Source: a bacterium
GTDB taxonomy: Bacteria; UBP18; UBA7526
Direction: 5' to 3'
Length of the DNA: 11,598 nt
Assembly: GCA_018903055.1 (NCBI GenBank)
Contig: JAHIPW010000106.1
Location: 1-11,598, forward strand
Numbering within the stretch: the first letter of the stretch is position 1; each line of letters opens with the position of its first letter. Of this stretch, positions 1 to 6,073 are shown in pieces. The notes under the pieces were generated by a model. It had not been told where the DNA came from. It searched no databases and worked only from the letters and a program-made list of their open reading frames with translations. Position numbers and translations under genes: made by a program.

Positions 1-144
1 AGGAAAAAACTGTTTGAAAATAAAGCAAATTTTCATAAAGAACAAGCCCGCCTGCCTTTTGAAGAGAAAATAAGGATACTTATTAAGTTGCAAGAGATAG
101 CAAGTCGGATAAAAGGAAGTGATAGAATAATCTGGAAGGCCTAA
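1..144 (+). CDS. C-terminal end of a small hypothetical protein, 5' cut by window edge
   Basis: The reading frame is open from base 1 to the TAA at 142-144 and gives 47 residues. They are basic and helical-looking, with a centre reading RLPFEEKIRILIKLQEIA and an end reading IIWKA. The start lies outside the window. From memory, short proteins of this flavour occur directly upstream of minimal nucleotidyltransferase (MNT) genes, and the next sequence is indeed an MNT remnant in the same frame. I do not know a function. The fragment may be the intact end of a real gene or part of the same decaying locus. Confidence 0.5.
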   Translation, partial: RKKLFENKANFHKEQARLPFEEKIRILIKLQEIASRIKGSDRIIWKA

Positions 145-279
145 TGCGATGAATATGATTCTTATGCTAAAGGAGAAGAGACAAAAAAGAGCGACCTTGA
201 TTTTTTAGTAATGGTACCTGATAAGAGGAGTGCGGATGAGATAATCCATAGAGAAAGCAGCAGTTTAGAAATGCGCTAA
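145..279 (+). pseudogene. Remnant of a minimal nucleotidyltransferase (MNT/pol-beta fold)
   Basis: The frame after the TAA at 142-144 reads DSYAKGEETKKSDLDFLVMV and stops at TAA 277-279. This matches the MNT signature GSx10DxD followed by a hydrophobic strand, including both metal-binding aspartates of DLD. The leading glycine is Asp here (GAT where GGT is expected), and Tyr stands in the usual Phe position before it. The N-terminal strand and helix are missing because the preceding gene's stop abuts the motif, no start codon is available in frame, and the C-terminal half is gone. MNT proteins usually pair with HEPN proteins as toxin-antitoxin modules; no intact partner is visible. I infer a dead fragment created by deletion. 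Confidence 0.6.
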
Positions 280-416
280 TGTTGGAGAAGAGATATATTA
301 AGAAACTTCAGTCAGCAAGAGAGTTAGCGGCAACTGTGCATTCCGGAGATGGAAGGAGTGGTGGGAACAAAACAAGGAAAAATTTTGAATAAGAGTTTAA
401 TCCCTGAGAGATTGTA
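280..416 (+). other. Gene-free stretch with degraded coding scraps
   Basis: No intact gene is supported here. An ATG at 279 opens only 37 codons, to TAA at 390-392. Another frame (302-388) gives 28 codons ending in a Trp-rich tail, RRWKEWWEQNKEKF, which could be the C-terminal relic of another protein. Neither has a convincing ribosome binding site. This stretch must hold or lie downstream of the promoter for the methionine operon, but I could not pick out a clear -35/-10 pair or a riboswitch. Confidence 0.35.
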
Positions 417-1013
417 ATGAAAATAATAGAAAACATTCCCGTAGAGATTGAGAAGGAAAAGGTTCTGAAGAGCCTGGGGTATTATAGGAAGAAGAAGAGT
501 GTTCTTTCTCCCAGTATTGATGCTCTGATTGAAGGAGAGATGAAGAAGGCTAAAGGGCTGATCAAGGGTAAAGGGATTTATATTATTCTTCCAGTGGAAT
601 CTAAATCTAAAGATAAAATTATATTGAAAAATATTTCTCTGAAAGGGAAGGCCATTGCCAGGACCATGGCAAAAGCAAAGAGAATTGCTCTTTTTGTGGG
701 CACCATTGGCCCTGCCCTGGAGGCCGAGGTCAACCAACTCTACCAAAAAGATGAATACACTAAGGCCACTATCCTGGATACCATCGGCTCTGTGGCTGCA
801 GATGGAGGGGCAGAATATTTGAACTCCATAATTATAGAAAAGGCGAAGAAGAGGAGCACCCCTCGCTTCTCTCCGGGATATGGCGACTGGGATTTGAGCA
901 TTCAAAAGAGACTCTTGGAAATTACCCAGGCTGCGAAGATCGGGGTCACCTGTAACGAGGCCTTCTTCATGATTCCCAGGAAATCGGTTTCGGCTGTTAT
1001 CGGATTATATTAA
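417..1013 (+). CDS. Stand-alone MetH reactivation (SAM-binding) domain protein
   Basis: This 198-residue protein corresponds to the C-terminal activation domain of cobalamin-dependent methionine synthase. That domain binds S-adenosylmethionine and, with an electron donor, remethylates cob(II)alamin that has become oxidised. The SAM-binding signature RFSPGYGDW is at residues 150-158, and the conserved segment DTIGSVAADGGAEYLN is at 121-136. The opening KIIENIPVEIEKEKVLKSLGY is typical of the stand-alone version. The ATG at 417 follows a weak GAGAG and starts the family's usual N-terminus. The metH gene downstream lacks this domain, so the two genes together make the complete enzyme, an arrangement known from Thermotoga maritima. 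The order activation-metH-metV-metF suggests one operon. Confidence 0.9.
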   Translation: MKIIENIPVEIEKEKVLKSLGYYRKKKSVLSPSIDALIEGEMKKAKGLIKGKGIYIILPVESKSKDKIILKNISLKGKAIARTMAKAKRIALFVGTIGPALEAEVNQLYQKDEYTKATILDTIGSVAADGGAEYLNSIIIEKAKKRSTPRFSPGYGDWDLSIQKRLLEITQAAKIGVTCNEAFFMIPRKSVSAVIGLY

Positions 1014-1071
1014 TCCGGCCACAGGCTACAGGCCACAAGCCACAAAAAGCCTGAAGCCTGAAGCTTGAGAC
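1014..1071. repeat. Intergenic short-word inverted repeat before metH
   Basis: The gap holds tandem-like words (CAGGCTACAGGCCACAAGCC) followed by related words on the other strand (GCCTGAAGCCTGAAGC). The arms at 1022-1033 and 1049-1060 pair over 12 nt with one mismatch across a 15-nt loop. The 11-mer CAGGCTACAGG at 1022-1032 recurs exactly at 7345-7355 in another spacer. There is no T-run, so this is not a standard intrinsic terminator. Confidence 0.65.
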
Positions 1072-1095
1072 TTGGAGCAGAAAAGAACATTTAAT

Positions 1096-3540
1096 ATGAA
1101 GCATAATTTCTTAGAGAGATTAAAAGATGAAATCATAGTCTTCGATGGAGCGATGGGGACTGAACTTCCTCCTAATTTGGGAAGATGTCCTGAGGAGTTA
1201 AACCTCATCCATCCAGAAGTAGTGGCTAATGTCCATTCTTCCTATGTCGAAGCTGGAGCAGATGTCATTACTGCCAATACCTTTGGAGGGAATAGGCTAA
1301 AACTAAAGGAGAACGGTTTAGAAGATAAGTTAGAAGAAATCAATACCAGAGGAATAGAGATAGCAAGGGAAGTGACAGGGGGAAAAGCATTCGTTGCTGC
1401 CTCCGTCGGCCCCACCGGGAAGCTATTGGAGCCCTTAGGTGAATTTACCTTTGACCAATTCTACGATGTCTATCAAGAACAGATAAAGGTTCTTGCCCAA
1501 GCGGGAGCAGATATAATTATTTTAGAGACTATGCTCGATATTCAGGAGGCGAAGATTGCTCTTTTGGCAGTAAAAGAGAATTGTAATCTTCCAGTAATCT
1601 GTTCCCTAACCTTTACCGAAGAGGGGAGGATGGTTACGGGAAGCGATCCTCTGATCGCCGCCACCATTTTAGAACCCTTAAAGCCCGATGTTTTAGGGGC
1701 AAACTGCAGCCTGGGGCCAAAGGGATTGATGAATGTAATGAAGGAGTTCGCTTCGGCGACCAGCCTTCCTCTCATTGTAAGGCCCAATGCCGGGCTTCCC
1801 CGGATGGTCAAAGGAAAGACCGTCTATCCCGCTACTCCAGATTATATGGCAAAATATGCATTAAAATTCGTTAATCTCGGAATAAATATCGTAGGAAGCT
1901 GTTGCGGGAGCGGGCCAGAGCATACTAAGGCCATCGTCGAATTAGTGGGGGACAGAGAACCGAAGGAAAGAAAAGTAATACCCAAGACACGCTTAGCATC
2001 GAGGACAAAAGTAGTATTCTTCGATAAGAGACCAATTATTATCGGGGAAAGGATAAACCCTACTGGGAAGAAGGCCCTCCAGGAAGAGTTGAGAAATGGT
2101 AGGTTTTCTTTAGTGAGGGGGGAGGCAAGGAAGCAGGAAGGGGAAGGAGCCAGAATTTTAGATATAAATGTTTCCGGAGAGGGAATAGACGAAGCAAGGA
2201 CTATAAGAAAAGCAGTCCTCGTCATAGAAAAGATGGTTGACCTGCCCCTCTCCATCGATAGCCCCAATCCAGAAGTCATTGAGAAGGCCTTGAAAGTAGT
2301 TGGGGGAAAGGCGCTCATCAATTCTGTAAATGGTAAAGAAGAATCTTTGAAAGTTATATTACCCCTGGCCAAGAGGTTTGGTGCAGCGATTATTGGATTG
2401 ACCTTAGATGAAGAGGGGATACCGAAGACTGTTCAGAAGAGACTCCGGATTACTAAGAAGATTATTGATAGAGCAGTAAAAGTCGGGATTTCTAAAGAGG
2501 ACATCTTCATCGATACTCTTGCTCTGACAGTAGCCAGCCAGCAGGAGCAGGTTTTAGAATCACTGAAGGCCCTGAGGTTGATAAAGAAGGAATTGGGAGT
2601 AAAGACCATTTTAGGAATAAGCAACATCTCTTTTGGCCTTCCCAATAGGCCTTTATTGAATGCTACTTTTTATCATCTGGCGAAGACGTATGGTCTGGAT
2701 GCTGCTATTATAAATCCCCGAGATGCTAAGTTAAAGAGTTCTTCTTTGGCATTGAAGGTTCTTAAGGGTGAGGATAAAGGAGCAAAAGAGTATATCAAGG
2801 CCCAGAAGGGAATAATAGAAGAAGAGATTAAACCAAAAGAAGAAGCGGATATCAGGGCCCAGCTTTCGGGAGCAATCATCGATGGCAATAAAGAAGACAT
2901 CTTAAGACTTGCGGAAGAGGCTTTAAAGGAAGGACTTAAACCCTTAGAGATTATAGATGAGATCCTGATTCCAGCCATTACTCTGGTAGGGGAAAGATAT
3001 AATGAGGGGACCTATTTTTTACCCCAACTCATCTCTTCTGCAGAGGTCATGAAATTGGCCTGCGAGAGATTAAGCAAAGAAATGGAGAAACCCGCCTGCC
3101 GGCCTGTCTGCCGACGAGGCAGGCGAGGCAGGGAGACCCTCCCCACTCAGAGAAAGATAGTTATGGCTACGGTAGAGGGGGATATTCATGATATCGGAAA
3201 GAACATCGTCTCCTTACTCCTCTCCAGTCATGGCTTTCAGGTAGTCGACTTAGGGAAAGATGTTAAGAAAGAAAGGATTATCCATGAAGCAGTATCTCAA
3301 AAGGTAGATCTTATTGGTCTCTCTGCTCTAATGACCACTACCATAGGTAGGATGAAAGAGATAAGTGACGAACTAAAGAGACGCCGGATAAATATTCCCA
3401 CTTTAGTAGGAGGTGCGGTAGTAACCAGCCAATATGCCAAGAGGATTGGAGCAACCTATGCCAAGGACGCCATCGAAGCAGTAAAGAAAGCAAAAGAACT
3501 GGTAAAAAAGGGAATAGGAGGGAGTGGAGGTAAGCAGTGA
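1096..3540 (+). CDS. metH: Cobalamin-dependent methionine synthase without activation domain
   Basis: The 814-residue protein transfers the methyl group of 5-methyltetrahydrofolate via cobalamin to homocysteine. Domains in order: homocysteine-binding barrel (about 10-290), with DGAMGT at 17-22 and zinc ligands Cys204 (GANCSLGP) and Cys269-Cys270 (GSCCGSGPEH); pterin-binding barrel (about 310-570), with GERINPTG at 317-324; helical cobalamin cap (about 590-660); and the cobalamin-binding Rossmann domain (about 682-805), with DxHxxG as D696, H698 and G701. The fourth, SAM-binding domain is encoded separately upstream. The start is placed at ATG 1096 because family alignment begins near KHNFLERLKD; an in-frame TTG at 1072 would add eight unlike residues. 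Neither start has a strong ribosome site. Residues 666-680 (PACRPVCRRGRRGRE) are an odd Cys/Arg-rich insert encoded by a GC-rich palindromic repeat in the linker before the cobalamin domain. The stop overlaps metV. Confidence 0.95.
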   Translation: MKHNFLERLKDEIIVFDGAMGTELPPNLGRCPEELNLIHPEVVANVHSSYVEAGADVITANTFGGNRLKLKENGLEDKLEEINTRGIEIAREVTGGKAFVAASVGPTGKLLEPLGEFTFDQFYDVYQEQIKVLAQAGADIIILETMLDIQEAKIALLAVKENCNLPVICSLTFTEEGRMVTGSDPLIAATILEPLKPDVLGANCSLGPKGLMNVMKEFASATSLPLIVRPNAGLPRMVKGKTVYPATPDYMAKYALKFVNLGINIVGSCCGSGPEHTKAIVELVGDREPKERKVIPKTRLASRTKVVFFDKRPIIIGERINPTGKKALQEELRNGRFSLVRGEARKQEGEGARILDINVSGEGIDEARTIRKAVLVIEKMVDLPLSIDSPNPEVIEKALKVVGGKALINSVNGKEESLKVILPLAKRFGAAIIGLTLDEEGIPKTVQKRLRITKKIIDRAVKVGISKEDIFIDTLALTVASQQEQVLESLKALRLIKKELGVKTILGISNISFGLPNRPLLNATFYHLAKTYGLDAAIINPRDAKLKSSSLALKVLKGEDKGAKEYIKAQKGIIEEEIKPKEEADIRAQLSGAIIDGNKEDILRLAEEALKEGLKPLEIIDEILIPAITLVGERYNEGTYFLPQLISSAEVMKLACERLSKEMEKPACRPVCRRGRRGRETLPTQRKIVMATVEGDIHDIGKNIVSLLLSSHGFQVVDLGKDVKKERIIHEAVSQKVDLIGLSALMTTTIGRMKEISDELKRRRINIPTLVGGAVVTSQYAKRIGATYAKDAIEAVKKAKELVKKGIGGSGGKQ
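3091..3133. repeat. GC-rich palindromic element inside metH
   Basis: A run of CCTGCC-type words (CCGCCTGCCGGCCTGTCTGCC) is followed by near-complements (GAGGCAGGCGAGGCAGGG), giving an imperfect hairpin within coding sequence. It shares its core words with the palindromes at 7743-7762 and 8807-8826. It is in frame and free of stops, and encodes the atypical Cys/Arg-rich linker of MetH. Confidence 0.75.
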
Positions 3541-4163
3541 TTATTAGTGAACAGAAACCAAGGAAAGAGATTTTAGAGATGCTAACGGATAGAAAAAGGA
3601 TATTCATCGTAGGTTGCGCTGCCTGCGCCACAAAGTGCCAGACTGGGGGAGAGGATGAGGTAAAAGAGATGAAAAGGGAACTAGAGAAAGAGGGCAAGAA
3701 GATTACCGGCACCATTGTTCTCGATACCCCTTGCGATGAGCGCATTGTGAAGAAAGACCTTTCTTCTCTTCCTGCTTTAAAGAATAGCGATTCTCTCTTA
3801 ATCATGGCCTGTGGTGTGGGATTACAGACCATAGGGAATCTAATCGACAGGCTACTTGTTCCCGCTTTAAATCCTCTCTTTGCTGGAACTACAGAGAGGA
3901 TTGGAAGGTACTATGAATACTGTTCCCTCTGTGGTGACTGCCTCCTGGATGAGTTCGGAGGAATCTGTCCTCTGACGAGATGCGCCAAGGGACTATTGAA
4001 TGGCCCCTGTGGTGGGGCACGGGATGGGAAATGCGAAGTAAATGATGAGGTAGACTGTATTTGGGCTTTGATCTATGAGAAGACGAAAGAGCCCCTTAAA
4101 ACCTACTACGAGTCGCGGGACTATAAAAAGATATTGCAACCGGGAAAGAGGGTGGTGAGATAA
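3537..4163 (+). CDS. metV: MetV-like cysteine-rich methylenetetrahydrofolate reductase partner
   Basis: This 208-residue protein resembles MetV, the accessory subunit of the MetVF methylenetetrahydrofolate reductase of acetogens and many anaerobes. It binds metal centres and is thought to relay electrons to the flavin subunit MetF. Visible cysteines are C27, C30 and C34 (GCAACATKC), then a dense C-terminal set at 129, 132, 135, 144, 149, 158, 166 and 174, around CSLCGDC and NGPCGG. This pattern suits Fe-S and/or zinc sites. The start is GTG at 3537, six bases after GGAGG (3526-3530). It overlaps the metH stop by 4 nt and shares one base with metF at its own end, so translational coupling is likely. 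No RnfC2, HdrA or MvhD gene, the known electron-input partners of MetV, is in the window. Confidence 0.85.
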   Translation: MIISEQKPRKEILEMLTDRKRIFIVGCAACATKCQTGGEDEVKEMKRELEKEGKKITGTIVLDTPCDERIVKKDLSSLPALKNSDSLLIMACGVGLQTIGNLIDRLLVPALNPLFAGTTERIGRYYEYCSLCGDCLLDEFGGICPLTRCAKGLLNGPCGGARDGKCEVNDEVDCIWALIYEKTKEPLKTYYESRDYKKILQPGKRVVR

Positions 4164-5029
4164 TGTCTCGCTTCTCTGAAAGACTGAAGTCCAAGAAGTT
4201 TATCATTACCTGCGAGCTCTTTCCTCCCAAAGGAACAGACCTTACCAATCTTTTAGAAAAAGCAGAACGACTGAAAGGAATTGTGGATGGGGTAAATGTC
4301 ACTGATAGCCAGAGGGCGATAATGCGTATCTCTCCCTTAGCCGTCTGCCACATATTAAAAGAAAAAGGCCTGGAACCTATCTTTCAACTAACCTGCCGGG
4401 ACAGGAATAGGATTGCCCTACAATCCGATCTCTTGGGAGCAAGTGCTTTAGGAATTGAGAACGTCCTCATTCTATCCGGTGACCATCCAACAATTGGCGA
4501 TCACCCAGAGGCCAAACCGGTCTATGACTTAGACCCGGTTCAACTCTTGAAGACCGCCCGCACCCTGGAGAAAGGCGAGGATCTGGCGGGAAGGAGATTG
4601 AAGGGAATCCCTAAGTTCTGTCTGGGAGCAGTGGCCAATCCTTCCTTTGAGCCCCTGGAACTACAGATATTGATGATGGAGAAAAAGGTTCGAGCCGGAG
4701 CAGAGTTTTTTCAAACCCAGCCTATCTTCGACCTAAAAACGTTTAAAAATTTTAAAGAGAAGATTTCAAAATTGGGGGCAAAAGTTATTATCGGTATCTT
4801 TCTTCTCAAATCCTTGAAGATGGCCCAACTCATGGATGATATTGGGTTAAAGATTCCCAAAGAATATCTTAAAAGATTAGGGAAGACAGAGGACCCTTTG
4901 AAGGAAGGGATGAATATCGCTGTAGATTTAATCAAGAATATCAAGAATGAATGTGACGGGGTCCATCTCATGGCCCTGGGAAAGGAGGAGTGTATACCAG
5001 AGATTCTCAGGAAAGCAGGACTGGGTTAG
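4163..5029 (+). CDS. metF: 5,10-methylenetetrahydrofolate reductase
   Basis: The 288-residue flavoprotein reduces 5,10-methylenetetrahydrofolate to 5-methyltetrahydrofolate, the methyl donor for MetH. It spans a single MTHFR TIM barrel, the usual bacterial length. Family motifs are in place: CELFPPKG, with E18 matching the catalytic Glu28 of E. coli MetF; TCRDRNRI at 77-84; the flavin-binding LSGDHP with D107; and QTQPIFD at 184-190. The ATG at 4163 shares one base with the TAA of metV and follows GGTGG. A pairing with MetV in place of a C-terminal regulatory domain fits the MetVF type. The stop codon lies inside a small perfect hairpin (TTAGCG, loop TGT, CGCTAA, 5026-5040), which may mark the operon's 3' end, although no T-run follows. 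Confidence 0.95.
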   Translation: MSRFSERLKSKKFIITCELFPPKGTDLTNLLEKAERLKGIVDGVNVTDSQRAIMRISPLAVCHILKEKGLEPIFQLTCRDRNRIALQSDLLGASALGIENVLILSGDHPTIGDHPEAKPVYDLDPVQLLKTARTLEKGEDLAGRRLKGIPKFCLGAVANPSFEPLELQILMMEKKVRAGAEFFQTQPIFDLKTFKNFKEKISKLGAKVIIGIFLLKSLKMAQLMDDIGLKIPKEYLKRLGKTEDPLKEGMNIAVDLIKNIKNECDGVHLMALGKEECIPEILRKAGLG

Positions 5030-5270
5030 CGTGTCGCTAAATTTCTAATATCTAATATCCAATTTCTAACAAAACATTTCAGACTTAGTTAAAAGGTTAG
5101 GGTTAGGTTGTTGGTTTGGTTGTTAGGTTAGGTAGTTGGTCTTTTAAAAAAACACCTAACCCTTACCCAACTACTAAACTCATTACCTTACCTTAACCCA
5201 ACTACCTTTCCCTTATTGGAAATTAGGAATTGGTAATTGGAAATTATAGCGCAGTCTTTCAACACGTAAC
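5030..5270. repeat. Nested inverted-repeat spacer between metF and rpoZ
   Basis: The spacer is built in layers. Outer AT-rich words (TCTAATATCTAATATCC, 5045-5060) answer to GGAAATTAGGAATTGG-type words at 5218-5232. Inner words are GGTTAGGGTTAGG (5095-5107), against CCTAACCCTTACC (5155-5167, one mismatch), and GGTAGTTGG (5131-5139), against CCAACTACC (5198-5206). Several alternative pairings are possible. No open reading frame or RNA gene is recognisable. A strong ribosome site for rpoZ lies beyond it at 5282-5286. Confidence 0.7.
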
Positions 5271-5295
5271 GAAATTATAATGGAGGTGGCATTTG

Positions 5296-5574
5296 GTGTC
5301 TAGTGCTTATAAGTTAGAAAAACTCTTAGAAGGAAAAGGGAATAGATATCGCCTGGTAGTAGTTGCTTCCAAAAGAGCAAGAGAGCTCAATGCTGGGACA
5401 CCAGCCCTAATAGAAAGTGAGGTGCAAAAGACGATTTCTCTTGCTTTAGAGGAGGTACTTCAGGGAAAGATAAAGTATGAAATACGAGTCCCCAAGCCAC
5501 CACCTGAAGCAAAAGAGGAAAAGCCCTCTCCAAAAGAGAAGGAGAAGAAAAGTGGGAAGGAATCTAAGAAGTAG
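5296..5574 (+). CDS. rpoZ: RNA polymerase omega subunit
   Basis: The 92-residue protein matches the omega subunit, which wraps the beta-prime tail and assists RNA polymerase assembly. The family core NRYRLVVVASKRARELN is at residues 16-32, followed by the PALIESE...ISLALEEVLQGKI helices. After residue 65 comes a charged Pro/Lys/Glu tail with no recognisable fold. GGAGG at 5282-5286 precedes two adjacent candidate starts, TTG 5293 and GTG 5296; GTG is preferred, with a spacing of 9. rpoZ commonly sits next to coaBC in bacteria, and coaBC is indeed nearby, but two TPR genes have come between. The tail-coding end overlaps the next gene's start by 23 nt. Confidence 0.88.
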   Translation: MSSAYKLEKLLEGKGNRYRLVVVASKRARELNAGTPALIESEVQKTISLALEEVLQGKIKYEIRVPKPPPEAKEEKPSPKEKEKKSGKESKK

Positions 5575-6073
5575 TTCGACAATAATCATCTTCTTAGTTC
5601 TCACCTTTTCTATTGGTTGCGGAAAGAGAGAGAAGGTCTTTTCCGCCAGGGAATACTTTGATCAGGGTGCAGAATATTTCAGGGAGAGGAACTTCGCTTT
5701 AGGCGCCTTGGAGTTTCAGAAAGTCTTAGAAAAATATCCGGAGAGCGAATGGGCCGATAATGCCCAGTTTGGCTTAGGGCTCATCTATGAGGAACTGGGT
5801 GATTATCAGAAGGCAGTAGAGGAGCTTGGGAAGGTAGTTATTAACTATCCCAAAGGAGATAAGGCGCCCAATGCCCTCTTTGGTATAGGAGAGATCTATG
5901 AGAGGAGATTGAAAAATGAGCCAAGCAAGTTGTCTCTTTCTTCGCTGACGCTCAAAAATAACTCGCAGGCCATAGAGACCTACCAGAAATTAGTCGATAA
6001 TTATCCAGGAAGTAGGTGGGCTCCCATGGCACGAGAGAGAATAGAGAGATTAAGAAAGGAGGAAAAAAGATGA
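5552..6073 (+). CDS. TPR lipoprotein, BamD/CpoB-like
   Basis: The predicted 173-residue protein begins at GTG 5552, just after GGAGAAG (5541-5547). This start gives a clean lipoprotein signal: basic RNLR, hydrophobic IIIFLVLTF, then SIGC with Cys23 as the lipidation site. An in-frame ATG at 5477 would put an improbable basic tail before the signal and is rejected. The mature part holds about three TPR-like units of 37-38 residues with the repeated ending YPxSxWA, as in BamD and CpoB/YbgF proteins of the outer-membrane assembly and Tol-Pal systems; I cannot say which. Residues 123-136 (EPSKLSLSSLTLKN) are an extra Ser/Leu-rich piece exactly between two units, flanked by LKN on both sides, and look inserted. 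The stop overlaps the next gene's start. Confidence 0.75.
   Translation: MGRNLRSSSTIIIFLVLTFSIGCGKREKVFSAREYFDQGAEYFRERNFALGALEFQKVLEKYPESEWADNAQFGLGLIYEELGDYQKAVEELGKVVINYPKGDKAPNALFGIGEIYERRLKNEPSKLSLSSLTLKNNSQAIETYQKLVDNYPGSRWAPMARERIERLRKEEKR
5918..5959. repeat. 42-bp in-frame insert with imperfect palindrome in TPR lipoprotein
   Basis: The 14 codons hold GAGCCAAGCAAG (5918-5929) and CTTCGCTGACGCTC (5940-5953), which pair imperfectly as a hairpin. The sequence just before (TTGAAAAAT) and the end of the insert (CTCAAAAAT) form a near-repeat, as a target duplication might. The word differs from the CCTGCC palindromes elsewhere. Confidence 0.45.

Noticed and set aside
47-56. CCCGCCTGCC, possible half of the palindromic element
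   Set aside because: There is no complementary arm nearby, and it codes for ARLPFEEK, which looks native to the small protein.
280-416. SAM or cobalamin riboswitch upstream of the methionine operon
   Set aside because: I could not find the conserved helices, or the GCCACUG-type B12 box, in this short stretch.
324-905. Long open frame on the - strand opposite the MetH reactivation gene (193 codons)
   Set aside because: It is the antisense shadow of a clearly conserved + strand gene, has no recognisable domain and begins inside that gene. The same applies to the other - strand frames in metH, coaBC and the TPR genes.
5026-5040. Intrinsic terminator after metF
   Set aside because: The hairpin is perfect but only 6 bp long and is not followed by a T-run, so it was left as a note on metF.
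5095-5107. GGTTAGGGTTAGG as a telomere-like or origin repeat
   Set aside because: There are only two units, with degenerate neighbours and complements nearby. It fits the spacer-word architecture better.
5030-5270. CRISPR array
   Set aside because: The repeats are short, variable and inverted, without uniform spacers, and no cas gene is present.
5477-5551. Upstream ATG start for the TPR lipoprotein
   Set aside because: It would place 25 mostly basic residues, read from the rpoZ tail in another frame, before a good lipoprotein signal that starts at GTG 5552 with its own ribosome site.
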